From NCBI RefSeq assembly GCF_002300555.2, contig NZ_NTHN02000025.1, forward strand, positions 1-64,000: 64,000 nucleotides of DNA, read 5' to 3'. Positions within the stretch are counted from its first letter, which is position 1. Every line of letters starts with the position of its first letter. This DNA is from Alloyangia mangrovi. Its GTDB lineage: Bacteria; Pseudomonadota; Alphaproteobacteria; Rhodobacterales; Rhodobacteraceae. Both the position numbers and the translations under genes were made by a program. This document shows positions 45,304 through 54,682 of the stretch, in pieces. A model generated the notes under the pieces. The model was not told the origin of the DNA and searched no databases. It saw only the letters and a program-made list of their open reading frames with translations.

Positions 45304-47858
45304 CAGACCACCCCCATCAGCATCGGGAAGAGCGCCAGCAGCGCGAAGATCACCACCGCTGTCAGCGCAAGGAAATGGGTGAAGAGCGTCAGGTTCACAC
45401 TGTCCGCCCGGTAGCGCGGGGTGCAGCGGCTGCGCCAGACCCGCGCCGCCACGTAGAGCCGCATCACCGCGTCGAGCAGCAGGTGCAGCCCCATCCACAG
45501 GATCAGCACCCAGACGGTGGCATCGAAGGAGGTTTCAGTGGGATCGAACCCCGCGCTCCGGGCCGCCCAGCCCCACGCCCCGATCCCGAGCGCGCCGAGC
45601 GGCACGCCTGCGACAAGCAGCGCCATCGCCTGCCCCGTGCCGCCAGCCGTCAGCCGCTCGCGCGCCAAGAGCGCGGTCACCCAGCCCGCCAGCAAGAGCG
45701 CCAGCCCGACCAGCAACCAGCCGAAGCCCGGCAACCGTGCTGCGCCCGGCAGGAAGTCCGGCAGCGCCGTCCAGTAGAAGAAATAGCTGAACACCAGCCC
45801 CATGAAGGCGGTCATGTCGCCGGTCATGGTGATGAACACCGCCCACCAGCCCGGCGAGTTGTTGCCCTGCGCATAGGTTGGCAGCACCAGCCCGCGCCCC
45901 GCCTCCTTCTCCGGCTTCTCGGGGATCTCCGAGGTGCCGGTCCACAGCCACCAGAGCGTGAAGCCGATGAAGCCCGCGCCGAAGAGCAGGGTCAGCGTCC
46001 AGAGGTGGAAGGTCGCGAGGATGAACACCGCGCCGAGGCAGAAGGCCGAGCCGAGCGTCAGGTAACTCGGGCCGCCGACGCGCTGCACGTAGAGCGGGCG
46101 TGCGTCGAGGATGTCGGTGATGATGAGCTCGCGCTTGCCTTCTTCGGCGTCGGGCAGGAACCACTCGCCGCGGTCCATCTCTCCCAGCAGCTCCTTCTGC
46201 TCCCAGAGCGGGTAGCGGGTGTGGATATAGGGGATCGAACGCACGCCCCAGGGCTTGTCGGGCACCTCGGCGCTCCATTCCATCGTGCCGGCGTTCCAGA
46301 GGTTCCGCTCCACCAGCGGCGCCTTGCCGCGCGGCCAGAGCACGTTGACCGCCAGCACCACGAAGCCCGACGCGAAGATGAAGGCACCGATCGTGGAGAC
46401 CATGTTGAGCACCGCCCAACCGTCGCTGACGTCATAGGTCCAGACCCGCCGCGGCATCCCCATGACCCCGGTCCAGTGCATCGGCAGGAAAGCAAGGTTG
46501 AAGCCGCCGAACATCAGCCAGAAGCTCCAGCGTCCCAGCTTGTCAGACATGCGCTTCTGGGTGACGAAGGGATACCAGTAATGCACGCCCGCGAAGAGCG
46601 GGAAGAGCATGCCGCCGATCAGCGTGTAATGCAGGTGCGCCACGACAAAGTAGCTGTCATGCGCCTGCCAGTCGAAAGGCACCAGCGCCACCATCACCCC
46701 CGTGAGCCCGCCGAAGACGAAGATCGCCAGCGCGCCCCCGGCGAAGAGCATCGGCACCGAGCGGCGCACCTTGCTGACCAGCATGGTCGCGATGAAGCAG
46801 AAGATCTGGATGCCCGTCGGCACCGCCACCGCCTCGGATGCGGCCGAAAAGAACGAGAGCGAGATCTCGGGCAGGCCGGTGGTGAACATGTGGTGCACCC
46901 AAAGCCCGAACGACAGGAAGGCCACGCCCACCGCCGAGAGCACGATCCACGAATGCCCGACCATGGGCCGCCCGGCGAAGGTCGGCAGGATGGTCGCGAT
47001 CAGCGCGATCGAGGGCAGGAAGATGATGTAGACCTCGGGGTGGCCGAAGATCCAGAAGAGGTGCTGCCACAGCAGCGGATCGCCGCCGCGGTCGGGATCG
47101 AAGAACGCCCAGTTGAAAGCGCGCTCCATTTCCAGCAACAGATCGCCGGCGATCAGCGGTGGGAAGGCGAAGAGGATCATCCCCGCCACCACCAGCACGT
47201 ACCAGCAGTAGAGCGGGATCAAGTTCAGCCGCATGCCCGGCGGGCGCGACTTCAGCACGCCGACGATCAACTCGACGGCGGCGGCAATGGAGCTGACCTC
47301 GATGAACGACAGGCCCAGCAACCAGATGTCCGCCCCAAGCCCACTGTAGTCGGGGTCGGACGACAAGGGCGTGTACATGAACCAGCCGCCGTCCGGCGCC
47401 ACGCCGAAGAAGACCGAGCCGCAGACAAAGAGTCCACCGATCAGGAAGCACCAGTAACCGAAGGCCGAGAGCCGCGGGAAGGGCAGGTCACGCGCCCCAA
47501 GGATCTCGGGCAGGATGAGGATCGCCACCGCCTCGAAGATCGGCACGGCGAAGAGGAACATCATCGCCGTGCCATGCAGGGTGAAGAGCTGGTTGTAGAG
47601 GCTCTGCGACAGCAAATCGTTGTTCGGCACCGCCAGTTGCGCGCGGATCAGCAGGGCCAGAAACCCGGCAAAGGTGAAGAAGGCGAAGGAGGTCAGCAGA
47701 TACCACTTGCCCACCGACGAGTTGTTCACCGCCGAGATGCGCCGCCAGCCGGTCGGTGTCTTCCAGACCTTCATCAGCCGCGCGCGCTGCGCCTCGTCGC
47801 GCGCCTTGTCGTAGGGCTCGGCGGGAGGCAACTTGGAGAGGTCGATCTCTTGGGTCAT
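45303..47858 (-). CDS. ctaD: Cytochrome c oxidase subunit I/III fusion
   Basis: This 851-residue protein joins a heme-copper oxidase subunit I (about 1-610) to a subunit III-like domain (about 640-850). Key ligands are visible: His of low-spin heme in LHGTAMMFLFAVPIFEA, CuB His and cross-linked Tyr in FGHPEVYIIFLP, the HH pair in WVHHMFTTGLP and the heme pair in VAHLHYTLIG. It reduces O2 to water at the inner membrane. With a subunit II that bears its own cytochrome c domain this is a caa3-type oxidase. It starts 15 bp after subunit II. Confidence 0.93.
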   Translation of the reverse strand: MTQEIDLSKLPPAEPYDKARDEAQRARLMKVWKTPTGWRRISAVNNSSVGKWYLLTSFAFFTFAGFLALLIRAQLAVPNNDLLSQSLYNQLFTLHGTAMMFLFAVPIFEAVAILILPEILGARDLPFPRLSAFGYWCFLIGGLFVCGSVFFGVAPDGGWFMYTPLSSDPDYSGLGADIWLLGLSFIEVSSIAAAVELIVGVLKSRPPGMRLNLIPLYCWYVLVVAGMILFAFPPLIAGDLLLEMERAFNWAFFDPDRGGDPLLWQHLFWIFGHPEVYIIFLPSIALIATILPTFAGRPMVGHSWIVLSAVGVAFLSFGLWVHHMFTTGLPEISLSFFSAASEAVAVPTGIQIFCFIATMLVSKVRRSVPMLFAGGALAIFVFGGLTGVMVALVPFDWQAHDSYFVVAHLHYTLIGGMLFPLFAGVHYWYPFVTQKRMSDKLGRWSFWLMFGGFNLAFLPMHWTGVMGMPRRVWTYDVSDGWAVLNMVSTIGAFIFASGFVVLAVNVLWPRGKAPLVERNLWNAGTMEWSAEVPDKPWGVRSIPYIHTRYPLWEQKELLGEMDRGEWFLPDAEEGKRELIITDILDARPLYVQRVGGPSYLTLGSAFCLGAVFILATFHLWTLTLLFGAGFIGFTLWWLWTGTSEIPEKPEKEAGRGLVLPTYAQGNNSPGWWAVFITMTGDMTAFMGLVFSYFFYWTALPDFLPGAARLPGFGWLLVGLALLLAGWVTALLARERLTAGGTGQAMALLVAGVPLGALGIGAWGWAARSAGFDPTETSFDATVWVLILWMGLHLLLDAVMRLYVAARVWRSRCTPRYRADSVNLTLFTHFLALTAVVIFALLALFPMLMGVV

Positions 47859-47873
47859 GCGCGGCGCGGTCCC

Positions 47874-48878
47874 TTATTCGAGGCTCATCAGGAAGCTGAC
47901 GAGCGCGTCGAGCCTCTCGCCCTGCAGGCCCGGATAGGCGGGCATGTCGATATCGGGCTTCATCTCGTGGGTGTCGGTGATCCAGCGCGCCATGTTGTCC
48001 GGGGTCATGGCGTAGATCCCCGCTCCCAGCTTGTCGCGCGAGGCGAGGTGGGTAAGATCCGGTCCCACCGGCCCCTGCGCCTCGGTGCCGCGGATGGCAT
48101 GGCAGGCACCGCAGCCTTCCTCCTCGAAGACGGCAAAGCCCCGATCCCCCTCGGCCACCTGCGCAGGTCGTGCTTCCTGTTCAAGCCATCGGACAAACGC
48201 GCCGGGCTCCATCACCACGGCGTCAAAGCGCATCAACGCATGCGCGCCGCCGCAGAACTCTGCGCAGAGCCCACCCCAGTTGCCGAGCTTCCGTGGGGTC
48301 AGCGCCAGCGTGGTCTCTCGGCCGGGGATCATGTCCATCTTGCCCCCGAGCGCGGGAACCCAGAACGAATGGATCACGTCGTCAGCGGTCAGCTTGAAAA
48401 GGGTCCGCTCCCCGAGCGGCAGGCGAATTTCGTTGGCGGTCGTCACCGGGCCTTCGGGTGTGTCGTAAATCACCCGCCACCACCAGCGTTCCCCGTCGAC
48501 CCGCACGGTCAGCGCGCCGTCATCGGAGGTGATGTGACGCAGGATGAGCAGCCCCCAGACGAGCAGCCCGCAGACGACCAGCACCGGCAGGACGACACCG
48601 CCCCAGATGATAAAGCGCCGGGCCTCGCGCTCGCGATGCGGCTTGGCCTCGGCCCGGTGCGCATATGTCGCCGCGCCGATCACGAGGCTCCAGATCACCG
48701 CCGCGCCCGCCAGCACCACCCAGAAAAGCGTCTCGACCGATTGCGCTTCCTCACCGGCGGCGGCGAGCCAGTTGTGGCGTCCCGAGCATCCGGCCAGGAG
48801 TGTCAGTGTCGCTGTCGCTCCAAGTGCCCTCAAAGGTTTGCCCCGCCCCCACGAAATCACCGCAAAATCTTTGGTCAA
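47874..48878 (-). CDS. ctaC: Cytochrome c oxidase subunit II with C-terminal cytochrome c domain
   Basis: This protein of about 334 residues has a lipoprotein-type signal (TLTLLAGC lipobox), two membrane helices (VLAGAAVIWSLVIGAATYAH and VLPVLVVCGLLVWGLLILRH), and a CuA site with ligands in LCAEFCGGAHALM. The C-terminal cytochrome c domain has heme site CGACH and a distal Met near IYAMTPDNM. It accepts electrons and passes them to subunit I. No ATG is found; TTG at 48878 is used here, with GTG at 48860 as alternative, and no good ribosome site marks either. Confidence 0.88.
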   Translation of the reverse strand: MTKDFAVISWGRGKPLRALGATATLTLLAGCSGRHNWLAAAGEEAQSVETLFWVVLAGAAVIWSLVIGAATYAHRAEAKPHREREARRFIIWGGVVLPVLVVCGLLVWGLLILRHITSDDGALTVRVDGERWWWRVIYDTPEGPVTTANEIRLPLGERTLFKLTADDVIHSFWVPALGGKMDMIPGRETTLALTPRKLGNWGGLCAEFCGGAHALMRFDAVVMEPGAFVRWLEQEARPAQVAEGDRGFAVFEEEGCGACHAIRGTEAQGPVGPDLTHLASRDKLGAGIYAMTPDNMARWITDTHEMKPDIDMPAYPGLQGERLDALVSFLMSLE

Positions 48879-49302
48879 CGATACAGGAGGCGAACCGTTC
48901 CACGAAATTCATGCGAAATTACCTCGCGGCGTGGATGGCGCAGGCACGCACCGCGGAGAGGGCGGTCATCACCTCGTAGGCCATCATCGGCCAGACCACC
49001 GGGTCCGCCTTGTCGGAAAACGCCCACCAGTCGGCGCCGAGCGGGGACTTGCGCGGACATGGCGCATTCCGTCCAAGGGTTGCTTCGGTTTGAGCCAGCC
49101 CCGCGTGCCTCAGACAATCCGCCCGGCGATTTTCTGGCAATCGGCGGGTCCGGCCGCACTTGGCCGGCAGTGGGTCAGCCCTGTGCCGTACGGTATGCAA
49201 CGGCGCGGGCGCGTTGACCGGCCAGGGTATCAGCCTGTCGTGGAAGGACTTGGGCCACCACAACCCACTCTGGACCGACATCCGACACGGGCCGCGGTGC
49301 GT
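48879..49302. other. Stretch of about 420 bp without a confident gene
   Basis: On the minus strand a frame ending at 48919, 41 bp upstream of the oxidase operon, has a natural-looking 40-residue end (ADWWAFSDKADPVVWPMMAY onward) but no supported start, so it may be a gene remnant or a small unrecognised gene. Nothing else coding is apparent. The promoter of the oxidase operon should lie within 48880-48990. Confidence 0.3.
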
Positions 49303-50002
49303 TCAGGCAGACAGCAAAAACCCCATGAAGGCCTCGGCCTCCGGCATGCGGACCGCCGTTCCGGCACCGCAGCCGAGCAACCGGTTGGTCATCCGCTCCT
49401 CGAGGTCCAACCGGTCTTTGAGCATGGCCAGCCCCCCCGGCGCGGTCGCCCTCCGCGCAGCACTGCCGCGCCTGCGCCAAGACCACCCAGCGCATGCGCC
49501 AGGCGTGCTGCAACAAGGACACGGTCATGTCGGTGTCGATCACATCGAAGGCCCCCTCCCGAACGCCATCGGCGACGAGCCGGCGCAGTAGCGGCGTGGC
49601 GCGCTGCCGGGACTCCTGATCCAGCTTGAGAAAGATCGACTCGTTGCCAGCCATCATCGCGATGCGTATTACCGCCAGGATCTTGTCCGCATGGTCGAGT
49701 TCCCATCGTGTCGTGCCCGCGAGATAGGCCGTGAACCGCGCCGCCGCGCCGCCCGGGCTGCGCTCATAGACCGCCTGACCCGCGGCGGTGCTGGCATCGG
49801 TGAAGCGCAGCAACAGCGCCGCGAGCACCTCATCCTTCGAGGCGAAATGATGGTAGAAGCCGCCCTTGGAAATTCCCGCCGCCTCGAGAAGCAGGGCCAC
49901 GGTCACCTCTTCCCACGGGTGGGTGGACAGAAGGTCGGCCGCGACATCCAAGATTGCGGTGCGTCGGTCCCCTGCACTCATTCTGGAATATTTGGCGGTC
50001 AC
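49303..50002 (-). pseudogene. TetR-family repressor of the efflux pump, frameshifted at a G7 tract
   Basis: The gene encodes a TetR regulator of about 232 residues with helix-turn-helix LLEAAGISKGGFYHHFASKD. A C7 run on the plus strand (49432-49438) shifts the frame 43 codons before the end. With six bases the tail reads GGLAMLKDRLDLEERMTNRL and stops at 49303-49305. Length is 3n+1. The start is taken as GTG 50002 behind GGAGA; ATG 49981 is possible. It is divergent from the RND pump genes with a palindrome between them. As written, the last ligand-domain helix is replaced by unrelated sequence. Confidence 0.85.
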
Positions 50003-50038
50003 GATTACGTTCTCCGTCTGCTGCACCCTTGATAGCCG

Positions 50039-50051
50039 ACCGACGGTCGGT
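50039..50051. promoter_or_regulatory. Putative TetR operator between repressor and RND pump genes
   Basis: ACCGACGGTCGGT is a perfect 13-bp odd palindrome (ACCGAC G GTCGGT), 37 bp upstream of the TetR start and 58 bp upstream of the membrane fusion gene. Position and symmetry fit autoregulation and pump repression by the adjacent TetR protein. It resembles the paa operators in its ACCG...CGGT arms but is one base shorter. Confidence 0.7.
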
Positions 50052-50109
50052 ATGTAAAGGCACGCAAACCAAGCCCCGAACCGGCCCTCATGAGCGAAGG
50101 TACCCCAGC

Positions 50110-51288
50110 ATGACCGACCGTCCCGACACCGCGGCTCCGACCAGAGCGCTGCAGTTCGAAACCGACCGCGGTTCGTCGCGCCCGTTCTGGATCGCGCTCT
50201 CGCTGGTGGTTGCGCTGGTCGCCTGGATGGGCAGCGGCCTGGTCTTCCCCGGGGCCGAGCCTGAGAAGGACACGGCAATCGCGGATCCGCTGCCCCCTTC
50301 GGTCATGGTGCGCCCGTCACAGGCGGAACCGGTCACGCTGAGCTACCGGGCCGAGGGCCAGGCGCTGCCGGACCGCGACACCGAGGTCATCGCCGAGACC
50401 GCAGGCACGGTGATCGAGATGCCCGCCTCAAAGGGCGACCGGGTGCAGCAGGGCGACATCCTGGCCCGGCTGGATTCGACCCGCGCCGAAGCCGCGCTGG
50501 CCCAGGCCAAGGAACAGCGCACCAATGCCCAGCGGGAGTTCGACAATGCCGCGCAGCTCTTCGAGCGCGGCGTGGCGACGAATGACCGGCTGTCCGAGGC
50601 CCGCGCCACGCTGGCCGCCGCCGAAGCCGACGTGGCAAGCGCCGAAGAGGCCATCGGCAATCTTGTTGTCGAAGCCCCCTTCGCCGGGCGCATCGAGGCG
50701 CTGCCCGCCAGCGAGGGCGAATACGTGCAGGCCGGGGCCACCATCTCGCGTATCGTCGACAACGACCCGCTGACCGTCGCCATCCAGGTGCCGCAGCAGG
50801 CGTTGAGCCGGATCAGCGAGGGTCAGACTGCGCAGGTGAGCTTCATCACCGGCCAGACCCGCGAGGGGCGCGTCAGCTTCGTCGGCGCCGCCGCGGCCGC
50901 CGAGACCCGGACGTTCCTGACCGAGATCGAGGTTGCGAACCCCGGCGGCGAGGTGCCCGCGGGCATCTCGGCGCAGGTCACCATTCCCACCGGCGAGGCC
51001 AAGGCGCATCGCGTCGCCCCGTCGATCATCTCGCTCGACGAGGCCGGGCAGATCGGACTGAAGACCGTCGAGGACAGTCGCGTCGCGTTCCATCCGATCC
51101 AGATCGTGAAGACCGAGATCGACAGCGTCTGGGTCACCGGCCTCGACGACGACGTCACGCTCATCACCCTGGGACAGGGCTTCGTGCGCGATGGCGAAGA
51201 GGTCCGGGCCGAGCCGCAGGAGGAAGGCGCGCAGGTCTCCACCAATGCCGCCGACCTGCCGCTCGAAGTCGCCGAGGACAAGCCATGA
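50110..51288 (+). CDS. RND efflux membrane fusion (periplasmic adaptor) protein
   Basis: This 392-residue HlyD-type adaptor has a membrane anchor (RPFWIALSLVVALVAWMGSG), a lipoyl/barrel-sandwich half (ETAGTVIEMPASKGDRVQQG), a coiled-coil hairpin (about 130-195) and beta-barrel domains. It links the inner-membrane pump to an outer-membrane channel, which is not encoded nearby. It ends 4 bp inside the pump gene (ATGA overlap). Confidence 0.9.
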   Translation: MTDRPDTAAPTRALQFETDRGSSRPFWIALSLVVALVAWMGSGLVFPGAEPEKDTAIADPLPPSVMVRPSQAEPVTLSYRAEGQALPDRDTEVIAETAGTVIEMPASKGDRVQQGDILARLDSTRAEAALAQAKEQRTNAQREFDNAAQLFERGVATNDRLSEARATLAAAEADVASAEEAIGNLVVEAPFAGRIEALPASEGEYVQAGATISRIVDNDPLTVAIQVPQQALSRISEGQTAQVSFITGQTREGRVSFVGAAAAAETRTFLTEIEVANPGGEVPAGISAQVTIPTGEAKAHRVAPSIISLDEAGQIGLKTVEDSRVAFHPIQIVKTEIDSVWVTGLDDDVTLITLGQGFVRDGEEVRAEPQEEGAQVSTNAADLPLEVAEDKP

Positions 51289-54200
51289 CCAGCCTGATCG
51301 ACGCCGCGTTTTCCCGCGGCCGCGCGGTGATGATCCTCCTGGCGATGATCCTCACCTTCGGTGCCGTGGCCTATGTCTCCATCCCCAAGGAAGCAAACCC
51401 GGAGGTTCCGCTTCCGCTGGTTTATGTCAGCACCACGCTCGACGGCATCAGCCCCTCGGACGCGGAACGCCTGCTAATCGAGCCGATGGAGGCCGAATTC
51501 GGCGCCATCGAGGGGCTCGAAAAGATGTCTGCCGAGGCCACCGAGGGCTTTGCCAGCGTGCAACTCGAGTTCGCCGCGGGCGGCGACATCGACGAGGCGC
51601 TCGACAAGGTGCGCGAGGCCGCCGACACGGTGCAGAGTGACCTGCCCGAGGACGCGACCACGCTCAACGTCACCGAGATCAACACCGCGCTCTTCCCGAT
51701 CATCACCGCCGTGCTCTCGGGGCCGCTTCCGGAGCGCACGCTGAATGACATCGCCGAGGCGGTGCAGGACAAGCTCGAGGCGCTGCCCGGCGTGCTCGAG
51801 GTCGACATCGGCGGCGCGCGCGAGGAATTCCTCGAGGTGCTGATCGATCCCACGGTCTTCCAGACCTACAATCTCAGCTTCGAAAGCCTGACCAGCCAGC
51901 TGCAGCGCAACAACCAGCTCATCGCGGCGGGCGCCATCGAGACCGGCGGCGGGCGCATCGTGCTGAAGGTGCCCGGCCTTATCGAGGATCTCGAGGATGT
52001 GATGGATATGCCGGTCAAGGTCGACGGCACCACGGTCGTCACCTTTGGCGACGTCGCCACGGTGCGCCGCACCTTCGAGGACCCGACCGGCTACGCGCGC
52101 ATCGACGGCCAGCCCTCGCTCGCGCTGGAGGTCACCAAGCGCTCAGGGGCCAACATCATCGACACGGTCGCAGCCACCAAGCAGGTCGTCGACCAGATGA
52201 GCGCGGACTGGCCCGACAGCCTGCGCGTGACCTACCTCCAAGACCAGTCCGAGCAGGTGAAGACCCTGCTCTCCGACCTCGAGGCCAACGTCATGGCCGC
52301 CATTCTGCTGGTGATGATCGTCATCGTCTTCGCGCTCGGCTTCCGCTCGGCGATCCTTGTCGGCCTGTCCATTCCCGGCGCCTTTCTTGCCGGTGTCGCG
52401 ATCATCTGGGCAATGGGCTACACGATGAACATCGTCGTGCTCTTCGCGCTGATCCTCGTGGTGGGCATGCTGGTGGACGGCGCCATCGTCACTGTCGAGC
52501 TCGCCGACCGCCGCCTGCAAGAGGGCGACAGCCCAAGAGCCGCCTATGCCCATGCCGCCAAGCGCATGGCCTGGCCGATCATCGCCTCGACCGCGACGAC
52601 GCTCTCGGTGTTCTTCCCGTTGCTGTTCTGGACCGGCCTCATAGGCCAGTTCATGAAGTACCTGCCGATCACCGTGATCCTGACGCTCGGCGCCTCGCTC
52701 TTCATGGCGCTCATCTTCATCCCCGTGCTCGGCGGCACGATCGGTCGCAACCAGCCGCAGACCGCGCGCGCCAAGGCCGCGCTGCACGCGGCGGAGCGCG
52801 GCGATCCGCGTGACATCTCCGGTCTGACCGGCGCCTACGTACGGCTGCTCGAACGTGCGATTCTGCGTCCCTGGACCACGATTGTCCTCGCCCTGGCGCT
52901 GCTGCTCGGAGGCTTCGCGCTTTATGGCCAGTTCGGGCGCGGCATCTCGTTCTTCCCGTCGGTCGAGCCCGAGTTCATGCAGGTGCAGGTCCGCGCCCGT
53001 GACAACCTGTCGATCTACGAGCGCGACGATCTCGTGCGCAAGGTCGAAGACCGGCTGGTCGGCACCGAGGGGATCGAGAGCGTCTACGCCCGGTCGACCA
53101 TGAGCGCCGGCGGCGGCGAGGAGGATGTGATCGGCACGCTGCAGCTCGACCTGGTGGACTGGCAGCAACGCCCCACCGCCGATGAAATCGGCGCGGAAAT
53201 CCGGGACAAGATGTCGGACATCGCCGGCATCGACGTGCAGGTCGAGACCGAGAGCGGCGGCCCTTCCAGCGGCAAGCCAGTGAACCTGCGGGTCTCGGCG
53301 ACCGACGCCTCCGAACAGAGCGCCTCGGTGGATGCCGTCCTGGCCGCGATGGAGCGTGTGGGTGGCTTCACCGATGTCACCGACACCCGCCCCCTGCCCG
53401 GCGTCGAGGTGGCGATCAACGTCAACCGCGCCGAGGCCGCGCGCTTCGGGGCCGATGTGAGCCTGCTGGGTCAGGCGGTGCAACTGCTCACCCAGGGCAT
53501 CACCGTGACCGACTACCGGCCGCCCGATGCCGACGGCGAGCTTGACGTCCGGGTGCGCTTCCCCAACGACTCCCGCTCGCTATCGGAGCTGACGAACCTG
53601 CGCGTGCCGACCTCGGCGGGCCTCGTGCCGATCTCCAACTTCGTGACCTTCGAGCCGGTCGAGCGCGTCGGAGTCATCCGCCGGATCGACGAAAAGCGCG
53701 TCACCACGATCGAGGCGAACGTGGCGCCCGGGCTTTTGGTCAATGACCAGGTCACCGCCCTGCGCGCCGAGCTCGACAGGGCCGAGTTGCCCGAGAGCGC
53801 CAGCTACGAGTTCGCCGGCGAGGCCGAGGACCAGCAGGAATCTATGATCTTCCTCGCCCTCGCCTTTGTCGCGGCCATCGTGCTGATGTTCCTGATCCTC
53901 GTGGTACAGTTCAACAGCATCTACCAGTCCGTCGTGGTGATGAGCGCCATCGTCTTCTCGATCGGCGGCGTGCTGCTGGGGCTTGTCGTCACCGGGCGGC
54001 CCTTCGGCATCGTCATGGGCGGCGTCGGGGTGATCGCTCTGGCGGGTATCGTGGTGAACAACAACATCGTGCTCATCGACGCCTTCAACGACCTGCGCAG
54101 GGCCGGGCTCTCGCCGCTCGAGGCGGCGCTCCGCACCGGCGCGCAGCGTCTTCGGCCGGTGGTGCTGACCTCGGTCACGACGGCGCTCGGCCTGATGCCG

Positions 54201-54413
54201 ATGGTGCTGGGGATGAACATCGACTTCATCAGCCGCGAGATCGTCTTCGGCGCACCCTCGACGCAGTACTGGACCGAGCTGTCGAGCGCCATCGCGGGCG
54301 GCCTGGTGATCGCCACCGTGCTTACCCTAGTCGTCACCCCGGCGATGCTGATGTTGCGAGAGAAGCCGCGCACGCGCGCCCTGGGCACGCAGGCAGGGCG
54401 GCCCGCGGAGTAA
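51285..54413 (+). CDS. RND-family efflux transporter, inner-membrane pump
   Basis: This 1042-residue HAE1-type RND pump uses the proton gradient to export drugs or other toxic compounds. It shows twelve membrane helices in two halves with two large periplasmic loops. The proton-relay Asp is in LVVGMLVDGAIVTVELADRR, and GVIALAGIVVNNNIVLIDAF is the matching helix of the second half. Full length and intact. Substrates are not predictable. The adjacent repressor gene is frameshifted, so the pump might be derepressed if that lesion is real. Confidence 0.92.
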   Translation: MTSLIDAAFSRGRAVMILLAMILTFGAVAYVSIPKEANPEVPLPLVYVSTTLDGISPSDAERLLIEPMEAEFGAIEGLEKMSAEATEGFASVQLEFAAGGDIDEALDKVREAADTVQSDLPEDATTLNVTEINTALFPIITAVLSGPLPERTLNDIAEAVQDKLEALPGVLEVDIGGAREEFLEVLIDPTVFQTYNLSFESLTSQLQRNNQLIAAGAIETGGGRIVLKVPGLIEDLEDVMDMPVKVDGTTVVTFGDVATVRRTFEDPTGYARIDGQPSLALEVTKRSGANIIDTVAATKQVVDQMSADWPDSLRVTYLQDQSEQVKTLLSDLEANVMAAILLVMIVIVFALGFRSAILVGLSIPGAFLAGVAIIWAMGYTMNIVVLFALILVVGMLVDGAIVTVELADRRLQEGDSPRAAYAHAAKRMAWPIIASTATTLSVFFPLLFWTGLIGQFMKYLPITVILTLGASLFMALIFIPVLGGTIGRNQPQTARAKAALHAAERGDPRDISGLTGAYVRLLERAILRPWTTIVLALALLLGGFALYGQFGRGISFFPSVEPEFMQVQVRARDNLSIYERDDLVRKVEDRLVGTEGIESVYARSTMSAGGGEEDVIGTLQLDLVDWQQRPTADEIGAEIRDKMSDIAGIDVQVETESGGPSSGKPVNLRVSATDASEQSASVDAVLAAMERVGGFTDVTDTRPLPGVEVAINVNRAEAARFGADVSLLGQAVQLLTQGITVTDYRPPDADGELDVRVRFPNDSRSLSELTNLRVPTSAGLVPISNFVTFEPVERVGVIRRIDEKRVTTIEANVAPGLLVNDQVTALRAELDRAELPESASYEFAGEAEDQQESMIFLALAFVAAIVLMFLILVVQFNSIYQSVVVMSAIVFSIGGVLLGLVVTGRPFGIVMGGVGVIALAGIVVNNNIVLIDAFNDLRRAGLSPLEAALRTGAQRLRPVVLTSVTTALGLMPMVLGMNIDFISREIVFGAPSTQYWTELSSAIAGGLVIATVLTLVVTPAMLMLREKPRTRALGTQAGRPAE

Positions 54414-54420
54414 GACCGCG

Positions 54421-54459
54421 CCGCCACCGGCCTCGCTCCGCGCAAGGGGCCGGTGGCGG
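54421..54459 (+). terminator. Terminator-like hairpin after the RND operon
   Basis: CCGCCACCGGCC (54421-54432) is perfectly complementary to GGCCGGTGGCGG (54448-54459), a 12-bp stem with a 15-base loop, 7 bp after the pump stop. No T-run follows. The rest of the gap to 54682 shows nothing else. Confidence 0.65.
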
Positions 54460-54682
54460 GAGAGCGAAGCCGGTGGCGAAGTGACCGACATCGCGCCGCT
54501 CGGAAACCGGGGCGGTGGGGCATAAGCGTTTCGACGGACCGATGTCGCGGACCGCCACCCCCGGCTCGCGCGCCTGGCAACTGCTCGCCATGCCAGCGCC
54601 TTCCCGGCCGACAACGTCGGCCGGGGCTGGTTCGCGGAGCGTCAGGTCGCCGCCGTCAGTCGCGCACCACGGACGGGCCCTC

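Noticed and set aside
45375-49217. Very long open frame (about 1280 codons) on the plus strand across the cytochrome oxidase genes
   Set aside because: It is antisense to clearly identified oxidase subunits with all their metal ligands. Its translation is rich in Arg, Gln, His and Glu without any domain, a usual by-product of high GC in third positions.
53921-54580. Minus-strand open frame overlapping the end of the RND pump gene
   Set aside because: It is antisense to the last membrane helices of the pump and to the hairpin after it, and resembles a chance Ser/Thr/Arg-rich frame.
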